A DNA stretch of 64,000 nucleotides from Ruegeria sp. THAF33 (GCF_009363615.1 NZ_CP045385.1:1-64000), one strand, 5' to 3'. Counted from the stretch's first letter, positions 55,181 to 62,608 are shown. Translations and numbers: made by a program. The notes: generated by a model from the letters alone, not told the origin.

Positions 55181-56377
55181 ATGAGCAAACTCGAAACATT
55201 CACCGCACCGGAAACCATCGAAACCGTTGCCCTGTCCAATCTGTACCTGTCAGACATCAATCCGCGTCAGGACGTTTCCGACGAAGGCATTGCGCTGCTG
55301 GCAGAAAGCCTTGTCACGTGCGGCCTGATCCAGAACTTGAGCGGTCTGCGCGACAAGGACGGTAAAGTCGGCATCGTCGCAGGTGGCCGCCGTTTCCGCG
55401 CGCTCAAACTTGCCGTGACCGAGCGCCCCGATCTGGCGCAGGTGCCGGTCAAGATCACCGATAACCCCTTTGTGGCCGAGCAATGGGCCAATGCCGAGAA
55501 CACCGCCCGCGAAGAACTGGACCCGATTGACGAGGTTCGTGCCTATGGGAAAATGGCCGCGAAATCCTTGTCTGTTGGCAAGATCAGCAACGCATTCGGC
55601 GTCACCGAGGCGCATGTGCGCCGCCGCCTTGCGCTGGCTGATCTGCCCAATCCTGTCCTGGATGCGGTGAAAGCCGGGGAAATCAGCCAAGGCATTGCCA
55701 AGGCTATGACCATCTGTGACGACGAGGCAAAAATCCTTGAAGCACTGGAAGGTGCAAAAACCGGGCGCTTGTACAATGAATACTATGTCCGCCAAGCCCT
55801 GACACCGGAGTCTGTGCGCGACTCAGACCGCAGAGCCAAGTTTGTTGGACAGGATGCCTTTGAAGACGCTGGCGGAACCGTCACCAGTGATTTGTTCCAG
55901 AACGAAACCCTGTTCAATGACCCTGAATTGCTGGACCGCCTGTTTACCGAGAAACTGGCCGAGGAAGCCGAAAAGCTGCGCGAAGCGGAAGGCTGGGCAT
56001 GGGTCATGATCACCGACGACAGCAACCCATATTTCTACGAGGTCCGGGACGCCCACGGGGTCGCTCAAACTCCGGTGATTGAAGGTGTTTTGACCGAGGA
56101 ACAGGCTGAGCGCTTTGACGAGTTGGCCGAGCTTGAAGAAGGTGACGCGCTGGACGAGGCCGGACAAGCCGAACTGGATGCGATGCAAAAGGTTCTGGAT
56201 GGTGAATACCAGTCCGCGCAGAAGGCGTTGGCCGGGATCATGGTTTTTGTCCGTCACAATGGCGACATCTCCGCTTTGCGTGGCCTCATTAAGCCCGAGG
56301 ATCAGGCAGCGGCTATTGAGCGGGAGTTCATCGAAGCCCCCTCAGAACCTTCCAAGCCCACCACGCGGGAAGCTTAG
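55181..56377 (+). CDS. Plasmid ParB-like protein, N-terminal part before an in-frame stop
   Basis: A 398-codon frame. ParB/sulfiredoxin domain at about residues 10-110 (LYLSDINPRQDVSDEGIALL, IVAGGRRFRALKLAV, AENTAREELDPIDEVRAYGK), then an HTH (VGKISNAFGVTEAHVRRRLALA, LPNPVLDAVKAGEISQGIAK). It ends at a TAG (56375-56377), but the same frame continues openly to 57058. Such ParB-like proteins usually exceed 600 aa, so this is a broken or stop-containing gene. It is distinct from the parB at 1305 and probably a KorB-like regulator. Confidence 0.85.
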   Translation: MSKLETFTAPETIETVALSNLYLSDINPRQDVSDEGIALLAESLVTCGLIQNLSGLRDKDGKVGIVAGGRRFRALKLAVTERPDLAQVPVKITDNPFVAEQWANAENTAREELDPIDEVRAYGKMAAKSLSVGKISNAFGVTEAHVRRRLALADLPNPVLDAVKAGEISQGIAKAMTICDDEAKILEALEGAKTGRLYNEYYVRQALTPESVRDSDRRAKFVGQDAFEDAGGTVTSDLFQNETLFNDPELLDRLFTEKLAEEAEKLREAEGWAWVMITDDSNPYFYEVRDAHGVAQTPVIEGVLTEEQAERFDELAELEEGDALDEAGQAELDAMQKVLDGEYQSAQKALAGIMVFVRHNGDISALRGLIKPEDQAAAIEREFIEAPSEPSKPTTREA

Positions 56378-56410
56378 AAACCGGCCTTCTCGCAGAAGTT
56401 CAATGACGAC

Positions 56411-57058
56411 ATGGTAGCGATCCGTCTGGGAGCCATTCAAACGGCCATGCTCGACAAGCCCGAGTATGTTCTGAGCCTGTTTGCCTTCTATGCGACACCA
56501 GCATCCGGCCACCACACCAGCCTGTTCGGGTTTGGCTACGGCGGTGCGGAGCGGAACGCCCCCGAGATTGACGACCAGTACAATCTTGATCCGCGCCTTG
56601 GCGGAGAAAGGGACGAGGCAGCAGAGGAAGCCTATAACCAGTTTCAGGAAATGGCCGGGAAAGGCAGTGTCGAAGCGTTCAAGGCTTTCCGCGATCTGGG
56701 CAAGAAAACCCGCAACGGCGAAATCACCGCGTTTCTCGCGCGGCGCTTTACAACCCAGCAGGCCGACTTCATGGCTGAAATCGCGGCTGATGTTGATGCT
56801 GATATTCGCTCGATCTGGACGCCTTCCGAGACGAACTGCTTCAAGCGGCTCAAGGCTGTACAGTTGGATGAACTGTACAAAGACCTTCTGGATTTGCACA
56901 TGGACACCGATGCCTACCGCGCGTTCAGCAAGTCCAAGAAGGGCGAGAAGAACCAAGCGCTGCCCAAGCTGTTCAACGATCCAGAGCATCAAAAGGCTTT
57001 GCGCATCACCGCCGAACAGAAAGCCCGCATTGACGCATGGGTCCCTGAGTGCTTCTAA
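56411..57058 (+). CDS. ParB-like protein, C-terminal part after the in-frame stop
   Basis: In the same frame as 55181-56377. Eleven codons after the TAG (KPAFSQKFNDD) lead into the ATG at 56411. The 215 codons that follow (MVAIRLGAIQTAMLDKPEYV, then FYATPASGHHTSLFGFGYGG) look like the normal C-terminal domain of long plasmid ParB-like proteins. With readthrough the product would be about 625 aa. No good ribosome binding site precedes 56411, so separate translation is uncertain. Confidence 0.7.
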   Translation: MVAIRLGAIQTAMLDKPEYVLSLFAFYATPASGHHTSLFGFGYGGAERNAPEIDDQYNLDPRLGGERDEAAEEAYNQFQEMAGKGSVEAFKAFRDLGKKTRNGEITAFLARRFTTQQADFMAEIAADVDADIRSIWTPSETNCFKRLKAVQLDELYKDLLDLHMDTDAYRAFSKSKKGEKNQALPKLFNDPEHQKALRITAEQKARIDAWVPECF

Positions 57059-57069
57059 AACAATTAGGG

Positions 57070-57088
57070 CAGGGCGCATTGCGCCCTG
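57070..57088 (+). terminator. Terminator-like hairpin after ParB-like gene
   Basis: CAGGGCGC and GCGCCCTG around ATT, 12 bp after the TAA at 57058, followed by TTCCC. A stable stem with a weak T tract. Confidence 0.55.
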
Positions 57089-57152
57089 TTCCCAGCAGGG
57101 ATTTAATCATGACGTATTCCCGCAAGGTGACTGCCGAAACGCAATGAAAGAA

Positions 57153-57170
57153 TGATAGCATACTTGCTAT
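57153..57170. promoter_or_regulatory. Candidate FitA-type operator
   Basis: TGATAGCA (57153-57160) and TGCTAT (57165-57170) form an inverted repeat about 60 bp upstream of the antitoxin gene. The half-sites match the TGATAGCA/TGCTATCA sites that FitAB of Neisseria binds. A second palindrome, CATATC-AGC-GATATG, lies just downstream. Confidence 0.6.
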
Positions 57171-57228
57171 TTGCTTGCACTGCCATCATATCAGCGATAT
57201 GCTGTCATTATCAAACATGGAGGATGAA

Positions 57229-57462
57229 ATGGCAAATCTGACAGTCAGAAATCTATCTGATGACGTTCACAGTCGCGTTCGGTTTGTCGCGGCAGAACGT
57301 GGCATCAGCACTGAGGAAGCCGCGCGGCAACTTCTCGATGAGGCGTCACGGCCAGCCGAGAAGGTTGGCGACGTGATTGTGGAATACGTGCAGGGCCTTA
57401 ATGCATTCTTGCCAGATATTGAACGTAGTGGCGACAAAGCAGAACCGGCGGACTTCGGGTGA
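57229..57462 (+). CDS. FitA-like ribbon-helix-helix antitoxin
   Basis: A 77-aa antitoxin: MANLTVRNLSDDVHSRVRFV, then AAERGISTEEAARQLLDEAS is the RHH DNA-binding part; the C-terminal tail (VEYVQGLNAFLPDIERSGDK) would wrap the PIN toxin. The start at 57229 is set by GGAGGA 4 bp upstream. It overlaps the toxin gene by 4 bp. Confidence 0.88.
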   Translation: MANLTVRNLSDDVHSRVRFVAAERGISTEEAARQLLDEASRPAEKVGDVIVEYVQGLNAFLPDIERSGDKAEPADFG

Positions 57463-57881
57463 TTATTCTAGACACAAACGTGCTGTCCGACCCTATGAAG
57501 GAAAGCCCTTCCAAGGCGGTGATTGGGTGGTTGAATGCGCTGCATAGCGCGCAGTTTTATACCACGACGATCACCATCTTTGAGGTACGTTACGGGATCG
57601 AATTATTGCCTGACGGCAACCGGAAAGCTGCGCTTTGGAAGGGGTTCGACTTTACGCTAGGCCGTCTGTGCGGCAACCGGATTTTGCCATTTGACCGTGC
57701 GGCTGCGGAGGCCCTTGCAAACATGCAAGCCGAAGCGAAAGCCTATGACGTGAAGTTGGCGGACGCGCAGATTGCGGCAATTGCAAAGACACACGGTTTT
57801 TCAGTCGCAACAAGAGACGTGAAGCCGTTTCAGTTCTTAGGTGTCAATGTTTTGAATCCTTGGGATCACCCATCCGATTGA
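57459..57881 (+). CDS. VapC/FitB-type PIN-domain toxin
   Basis: A 140-aa PIN ribonuclease starting at GTG in the GTGA overlap with the antitoxin stop. The acidic active site is intact: Asp in ILDTNVLSDP, Glu in TIFEVRYGIE, Asp in KLADAQIAAIA and Asp in SVATRDVKPF. It would cut tRNA or rRNA when the antitoxin is lost, giving post-segregational killing. Confidence 0.93.
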   Translation: MIILDTNVLSDPMKESPSKAVIGWLNALHSAQFYTTTITIFEVRYGIELLPDGNRKAALWKGFDFTLGRLCGNRILPFDRAAAEALANMQAEAKAYDVKLADAQIAAIAKTHGFSVATRDVKPFQFLGVNVLNPWDHPSD

Positions 57882-57893
57882 GGGACTGGAAGA

Positions 57894-58436
57894 ATGACCA
57901 AAGCCACCACCCCAACAGCACCAGAGAGCGCCATTCGCCGCGTCTGGAAGTCCGCGCAGATGTATATTGCGTTCCACAAGGACCAGAACAAACGGCAGCG
58001 CAGCGAGCCGAAGTTCTGGCCCCCGAAGTACGGCAGCGCGTCCGTTCATGGCGATCCGAGCGAGCAGGAGGCCATTGTTGTGGTCAAAGCCGCCGACCCG
58101 GAGGACACTCAGGATGTGCAAATCAAGCTGCACCCCGGTCGGATTGTTGTGCGTCGTGATGCAGAAAGCTGGTGGCAAGGGGTTGCGGTCGAAGATCATT
58201 CTGTAACCGTCCGAATGGCGGATGGCACAATTATTGAGGTTCGACATGATGGGTCTGTCAAACGACGTTCCGCTGAAGATGAAACCCATGTCGAAGCGGA
58301 TGGCAGCATTTTCAAATGGACCGAACATGCGGAAACAACAATGACAGGTGATGGGATCGAAATGACCCGTCGTACTGAGGACCGGATTACCGCGATCACC
58401 TATGACGGCGTTGTCGATCGGGCGCGCAAGCGATAG
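57894..58436 (+). CDS. Plasmid protein of unknown function
   Basis: A 180-aa protein. A basic N-terminal part (IRRVWKSAQMYIAFHKDQNK) is followed by beta-rich, repeated hairpins (VTVRMADGTIIEVRHDGSVK, HVEADGSIFKWTEHAETTMT), like beta-solenoid or baseplate-spike tails. No known family recognised. It starts 12 bp after the toxin gene and ends before a strong terminator. Confidence 0.7.
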   Translation: MTKATTPTAPESAIRRVWKSAQMYIAFHKDQNKRQRSEPKFWPPKYGSASVHGDPSEQEAIVVVKAADPEDTQDVQIKLHPGRIVVRRDAESWWQGVAVEDHSVTVRMADGTIIEVRHDGSVKRRSAEDETHVEADGSIFKWTEHAETTMTGDGIEMTRRTEDRITAITYDGVVDRARKR

Positions 58437-58480
58437 CCTCACCAAGATTCTTTCATTTTCCTCTTGTGGCGAGAGATACT

Positions 58481-58504
58481 GGCCCACTTCGGTGGGCCTT
58501 TTTT
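58481..58504 (+). terminator. Rho-independent terminator
   Basis: GGCCCAC and GTGGGCC around the TTCG region, followed directly by six T. It closes the ParB-like/FitAB/180-aa transcription unit and separates it from structured element B. Confidence 0.88.
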
Positions 58505-58538
58505 CTTACCGGCGGCTTGATGGTGCAATGTCCTTGTT

Positions 58539-59199
58539 GTCCTGACCGCGCGGGGTTGGAACCCCGCTCCATCAGGACTGTGCGCTTCCAGCGCAAGGGG
58601 CCGCTTCAGCGGCCAGGCCGCGTTTCTTCATCATGGTTTCGGGAATTGAAAGAGGCCAGCATGAGGGGGTAGATGCTGGCCTCTGGGGGAATTACCGTCA
58701 GTGAGCGGTAAGTGGTAGGGTTGAGACTTTGATAACCGACTCAAACGCAGGCCGAAATTAGGGCTTTCCCGTAGCAGCGGATGCTTCTTGCGCCGCTGCC
58801 AGCAAGAACCGGCGACTTGCGCTGCCACCGCGCCCTTAATCCTTGTTCCGCAGGTCATTCCGTTTCGGGAAAGCGGCCAGATCGCGGATTCGCCCAATGC
58901 CCATCTGTCGGATCGAGGTGATGTTGCCGCGTTTCTCTTTGTTCAAGCGTTCCGGGCGCAGCGGGCCCAGAAGCTCTTGCCTTTCACTCGGTCTGACAGC
59001 CTCAATCCCGTTGCCAGTGAAGATCCTCGTTCACGTGTTTCTTCTCTGATGAACATAAGCGGGCAGTCGGGGGAGCCGCGCAGCCCCCGTTCCGGGCGCT
59101 CCGCTTCAACAGGTAATTTCCCCTGCGCTGATCGCGCATTCCTCGCGGAGCAAATTACCTGCTGACACCCCCTTTATGCCCGCTTCTTCCATGTTCATC
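58539..59199 (+). ncRNA. Large structured RNA candidate B
   Basis: About 660 nt without a gene but full of stems. GTCCTGA/TCAGGAC encloses GCGGGGTT-GG-AACCCCGC (58539-58578). GGCCGCT/AGCGGCC lies near 58600. A perfect 12-bp stem at 58651-58684 has the loop GAGGGGGTAG. TTACCG/CGGTAA is near 58692 and GCAGCGG/CCGCTGC near 58774. A long-range helix of 18 bp, with a 5-nt bulge on one side, joins 59048-59065 to 59177-59199 and encloses CAGGTAATTT/AAATTACCTG (59110-59161). The loop AGGGGGT (58664-58670) is complementary to unpaired ACCCCCT (59167-59173). It ends 28 nt before the 67-aa gene. Unrelated in sequence to A and C. Confidence 0.55.
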
Positions 59200-59227
59200 G
59201 AAACACTCAAAAAACGAGGATCAAACA

Positions 59228-59431
59228 ATGGCAACTCAAACTCTGAAGCTGAACGTCAAAGCCGGTGAAAAAGATGGCAAAAACTTCTGGAACCGCTGCG
59301 GTGTCGCGTTCGTAAACACTGACGATCACGGCAACATCACCTCGATCCAGGTCAAACACGATATGTTCCCCGGCGTCGAAATGGTGGCCTTCCCGAAACG
59401 CAATGACGACAACGAACAGGTGACCGAATAA
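59228..59431 (+). CDS. Small plasmid protein of unknown function
   Basis: A 67-aa protein (MATQTLKLNVKAGEKDGKNF, then VAFVNTDDHGNITSIQVKHD) with GAGGA upstream. A compact beta-rich domain is likely. It is headed by structured element B and followed by a hairpin. Similar short proteins sit beside DUF932 genes on alphaproteobacterial plasmids as far as I recall; no function is known. Confidence 0.75.
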   Translation: MATQTLKLNVKAGEKDGKNFWNRCGVAFVNTDDHGNITSIQVKHDMFPGVEMVAFPKRNDDNEQVTE

Positions 59432-59439
59432 AAAGGGGT

Positions 59440-59459
59440 AGGGCGGCGCAAGTCGCCCT
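59440..59459 (+). terminator. Probable terminator after the 67-aa gene
   Basis: AGGGCG (59440-59445) and CGCCCT (59454-59459) around GCGCAAGT, followed by a T-rich stretch, 9 bp after the stop codon. Confidence 0.6.
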
Positions 59460-59559
59460 TTCCTTTGCTCCGGCTTCGGTCCGGACGCAATAGCGTCCCA
59501 GATTGTCGTAGCCGATGCCTTGGCGGCGCACACCTGCAGCGTCATTGGCCGTCGCTGAT

Positions 59560-59642
59560 CTCATTTTGAGGTCAGTTCCAGCAAACAGATGTATCCACCT
59601 GGTTCCCTAGTCGGTTACGTCTTTCTTCGGCCTCATTTTGAG
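59560..59642. repeat. Duplicated small palindrome CTCATTTTGAG
   Basis: CTCATTTTGAG occurs at 59560-59570 and again at 59632-59642, 72 bp apart start to start, in a non-coding stretch. Each copy is a near-palindrome (CTCA and TGAG). Two operators for one repressor, controlling the RNA elements or DUF932 downstream, is a possible reading. Confidence 0.45.
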
Positions 59643-59683
59643 ATAAGAAATGCGGTGCTTGCAAAGACGCCACTCACAATACG

Positions 59684-59760
59684 ACCGCACCGGCCACAAC
59701 CAGCCGTTCCCTCCGGCTAAATTATGATCACTTCCTCCCATTTGATCAGGCCGGTGCGGT
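59684..59760 (+). ncRNA. Three-way-junction RNA candidate with C-rich loops
   Basis: A 77-nt element closed by a perfect 12-bp stem ACCGCACCGGCC (59684-59695) and GGCCGGTGCGGT (59749-59760). Inside are AGCCG/CGGCT (59702-59718) and TGATCA/TGATCA (59725-59748). The second inner stem abuts the closing stem. Its 12-nt loop contains TTCCTCCC, complementary to Shine-Dalgarno sequences, as in the CCUCCUCCC-loop sRNAs known from alphaproteobacteria. On DNA it could instead be a binding site. Confidence 0.55.
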
Positions 59761-59838
59761 TCCTAAAACATCACCTTCAATTGAAAGCCGCCAAAACTCT
59801 GTACAGTAGGCTGCGCTGTACAAATGACGGCGTTATGC

Positions 59839-60470
59839 GCAAATCCCGCGCCTTGGGGCGCGTGACCGCGTGCTAAGCTTCAGCCGGCAGACCGGCTTAC
59901 GCCCCGAACCAACCACGCCCTTTCTCCCTTCGGCCTGATGCGGTGAATCTGTCTCGTCCCGAGCCAGCTTAACCGCGGCCAAATGGTCGCCAGGACTTGC
60001 TTGTTTCGGCCCTTCGGGTAACGCCCGCTTTTGCAAGAGGTCTGGGAGATCCGCGCGCGGCGCGCGGCTCGCATTGATTATTGGACAGGGCAGGGGATCG
60101 ACGCGCTAAAGCGCGCTCACCCCGGCCCTGGCATTGTCCAATAGTGGGTCTGCTGTGACCGGCAGGCCGGTCCCATCATCCCGATCCGCCCGCATCCTGT
60201 GTCGGGCCGGTCAAGGGGCAAGCGCCGCGCGGTGCGCGTCGTCTCCATGTCAAAAAACCCGGTTCCTCCCACGCGCAAGCGCGCGGTTCCCTCCCATTTT
60301 TTCGCCACTCCGACCCCGTGACAGTCCCGCCCCGGGCCACAGGCAGGGCTTCGCCCTCCTGTTCTGCCAGCCGATAGATGTGGTCCATCTATCAGCTAAC
60401 AGATCAGAAGGCCGCGCCCATTGGCGGAAAGCTGGGAAACACCGGCAACCGCATCGCCACGAAAGAAAGG
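59839..60470 (+). ncRNA. Large structured RNA candidate, copy C
   Basis: About 632 nt, homologous to 53978-54711 without its 99-nt extra stem. The same order of stems is kept: CGCGCC/GGCGCG, AGCCGG/CCGGCT (59882-59897), CCGCGCG/CGCGCGG (60051-60067), the compound hairpin closed by TATTGGA/TCCAATA (60079-60143), GACCGGC/GCCGGTC, ACAGG-c-AGGGC/GCCCT-CCTGT (60339-60362) and GATAGATG/CATCTATC (60373-60393). Two of these differ from copy A by paired changes that keep the helix. TTCCTCCC is at 60263-60270. It runs up to the DUF932 gene at 60481. Confidence 0.65.
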
Positions 60471-60480
60471 AAGTAAGTCT

Positions 60481-61353
60481 ATGGGTTACAATCGTTATAT
60501 GAGCGGAATGTCCTGCGGTGGTCTGGTCACAGGGGAAGCCTTGACCGACGATCAACTGCGCTCCGCCGTGCCCTCGATCTTCGCAACCGAAGCCCACGAA
60601 AGCCGGTCTGACCGCTTTGTTGTGGTGCCGACAATCGACGTTCTGACCGGACTGCGTAAGGAAGGGTTTGACCCATTCTTTGCTCAGCAGGCCAACACCC
60701 GCATTGAAGGCAAAGCCGAGTTCACCAAACACATGCTGCGCTTGCGCCACCGCTCAATCACCAATGCCGAAGGCGAAGCCTTTGAAATCATCTTGGTCAA
60801 CGCCAATGATGGAACCAGCAGCTATCAGATGGTGCCGGGTTTCTTTCGGTTTGTCTGCGCTAATGGCCTGATGGTTGGCGACAGCTTTAACGAGGTGAAG
60901 GTGCGCCATTCTGGTGACGCCATTCATGAGGTGATCGAAGGCGCATACACTGTTTTGGAAGATGCGCCCCATGTGGCCGAGCAGGTTGAAACCTTCAAAG
61001 GTATCTCTCTGGACGACGCCGAGCGCAAAGTGTTCGCGGAAGTGGTGCATGAACTGCGCTTTCCCGAGGCTCACAAGGAAGATGGAAAGCCCGCGCCGGT
61101 TCAGGCTGACGCTCTGTTGAGAACCCGCCGCAATGCCGACCGTCTGACCGATCTGTGGACCGTTGGCAATGTACTGCAGGAGAACGTCATCAAGGGCGGG
61201 CTGCATGGTCGCGTCAAGGATGGCAATGGCCGCACACGCCGACAGCGCACCCGTGGCGTCAAAGGCATCGACCAGAACAAAGCTCTGAACCGGGCCGTCT
61301 GGTCTCTCACTGAAAAGATGGCAGAGCTGAAGGGCGTAAGCCTCGCAGCCTGA
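60481..61353 (+). CDS. DUF932 plasmid/phage-like protein
   Basis: A 290-aa protein of the DUF932 family: MSCGGLVTGEALTDDQLRSA, FVVVPTIDVLTGLRKEGFDP, HMLRLRHRSITNAEGEAFEI, then FRFVCANGLMVGDSFNEVKV and the tail GIDQNKALNRAVWSLTEKMA. Members are common on plasmids and phages of Proteobacteria; the function is unknown. The start has GGAAG upstream. Its leader is structured element C. Confidence 0.92.
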   Translation: MGYNRYMSGMSCGGLVTGEALTDDQLRSAVPSIFATEAHESRSDRFVVVPTIDVLTGLRKEGFDPFFAQQANTRIEGKAEFTKHMLRLRHRSITNAEGEAFEIILVNANDGTSSYQMVPGFFRFVCANGLMVGDSFNEVKVRHSGDAIHEVIEGAYTVLEDAPHVAEQVETFKGISLDDAERKVFAEVVHELRFPEAHKEDGKPAPVQADALLRTRRNADRLTDLWTVGNVLQENVIKGGLHGRVKDGNGRTRRQRTRGVKGIDQNKALNRAVWSLTEKMAELKGVSLAA

Positions 61354-61361
61354 AGAACAGC

Positions 61362-61384
61362 GCGCGGCTCGATCCGGGCCGCGC
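61362..61384 (+). terminator. Hairpin after DUF932
   Basis: GCGCGGC (61362-61368) and GCCGCGC (61378-61384) around TCGATCCGG, 8 bp after the stop. No T tract; possibly a stability or pausing element before the next gene. Confidence 0.5.
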
Positions 61385-61410
61385 ATACCCCCTGACTCGG
61401 AGCAGAGACC

Positions 61411-61968
61411 ATGCAAAATGAAATCGTCAACACACCCGCACACGAGCGTTTCAACAACTTGCCGAAAGGCGACAAGCTGGACCAATTCGAGTGGTTCGAA
61501 ATCATGCCGTGCCGAAATGATGAAAGCGAAGGGTGCGCCGTCCAGTGCGAAGCCGGAGAGGTCGAGTTTTGGAGCATTTACGGCCGGAAGAACGAAGGCA
61601 CCAAAGACGCGCCGGAGTTTCTGGCGATGGCAGTCCATGACGCATGGGATGCCAAGGCGATTGTAAAAATCGCACGCCAGATTGCCACGGAAACCGGCAA
61701 GGGCTTCTTGGCTGGTGACGTCGCCTATGGGCAGTTTCCCCGCCAGAGCGGTCAGCTCGTGCCAGTGACCGAATTCATTGAGATTGCCGAGGCTCTGACA
61801 TTCGCCATCCACGAAGCCAACGAAAGCGAGATTCCTGACGAAGACCAGCGCGTCGATGATTTTGATAATCATCCGCTGGCCGATCTGCGCGAGGCGTTTG
61901 TCGATTACTCCGACTATTCCGGTTCTGACCAGCTCGACCCGTACCAGTCAGACGCCACCCTTCACTGA
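61411..61968 (+). CDS. Plasmid protein of unknown function
   Basis: A 185-aa acidic protein (HERFNNLPKGDKLDQFEWFE, EFWSIYGRKNEGTKDAPEFL, AVHDAWDAKAIVKIARQIAT). GGAGCAGAG precedes the ATG. It ends in an Asp-rich tail. No family recognised; position after DUF932 is typical of plasmid accessory genes. Confidence 0.75.
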   Translation: MQNEIVNTPAHERFNNLPKGDKLDQFEWFEIMPCRNDESEGCAVQCEAGEVEFWSIYGRKNEGTKDAPEFLAMAVHDAWDAKAIVKIARQIATETGKGFLAGDVAYGQFPRQSGQLVPVTEFIEIAEALTFAIHEANESEIPDEDQRVDDFDNHPLADLREAFVDYSDYSGSDQLDPYQSDATLH

Positions 61969-61986
61969 AACCTTGCAAAGCCGGGA

Positions 61987-62002
61987 GGCCGCAAAAGCGG
62001 CC
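61987..62002 (+). terminator. Intergenic hairpin
   Basis: GGCCGC and GCGGCC around AAAA, extendable by flanking GG/CC, between two genes on the same strand. No T tract. Confidence 0.45.
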
Positions 62003-62030
62003 CCCGCCATTTGCCCGATGGAGACCAGAA

Positions 62031-62318
62031 ATGCAGCAGCTTGATTTGATACCGATGGCCCCGACCGAGAAAGGAACACCCGGCGCAAGTTGGTGGGCCG
62101 GTGCCTGGGAATGCCGAAATCATGACGGATATTTCCAGACCCGCGAGCAGGGGCGGGGGCCGTGGAAATTCGTGATCTACGGGTTTGGTGATGACGATGT
62201 TTCCGTCTACGGCGTCAACCCGTTCGGCGAGTTGATCCGCCAAAGGGTGCCCATCGACCAGCAGGACCGCATCACCATTCTTGGCCGCAAATATGGCCGG
62301 GATAACTGGCAGCACTAA
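62031..62318 (+). CDS. Small plasmid protein of unknown function
   Basis: A 95-aa protein (GASWWAGAWECRNHDGYFQT, then VYGVNPFGELIRQRVPIDQQ) with GGAG upstream. It is followed by a short GGGC-GAA-GCCC hairpin. No family recognised. Confidence 0.65.
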   Translation: MQQLDLIPMAPTEKGTPGASWWAGAWECRNHDGYFQTREQGRGPWKFVIYGFGDDDVSVYGVNPFGELIRQRVPIDQQDRITILGRKYGRDNWQH

Positions 62319-62359
62319 GCCGGGCGAAGCCCGAAAACTGAAATCGAGAGGACAGGCAA

Positions 62360-62608
62360 ATGTATGCCCATTGTTTCCGTTCTGGACACATCGAGCTTTC
62401 CGCACATCCCGACATCGAGGGCGGGATTTGTATCGGGGAAGGAACAGAGGACGAGCTGACCCGCAAACTGGATGGACGCGCCCGCATGTCATGGAATGAC
62501 ACGTGGTTGATCCCCGGAGTTCCGGAGGCCGAAACCGGGGATGCGGCCTTAGACGCCACCATTCGGTTCAAGACCCGGATGGACGAACCTTTGCCCGAGG
62601 CCGGATAG
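62360..62608 (+). CDS. Small plasmid protein of unknown function
   Basis: An 82-aa protein (MYAHCFRSGHIELSAHPDIE, GICIGEGTEDELTRKLDGRA). AGGACAGG lies upstream. Its TAG is directly followed by the GTG of the next gene, so the two are coupled. Confidence 0.65.
   Translation: MYAHCFRSGHIELSAHPDIEGGICIGEGTEDELTRKLDGRARMSWNDTWLIPGVPEAETGDAALDATIRFKTRMDEPLPEAG

Noticed and set aside
58788..59165. Plus-strand open frame of 125 codons inside element B
   Set aside because: Arg- and Ser-rich sequence without domain signs, crossing several strong inverted repeats; overlapping frames of similar quality exist, so non-coding structure explains the region better.
53978..60470. Self-splicing intron as explanation for elements A and C
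   Set aside because: No group II domain V-like hairpin, no intron-encoded protein, and the elements do not interrupt a gene.
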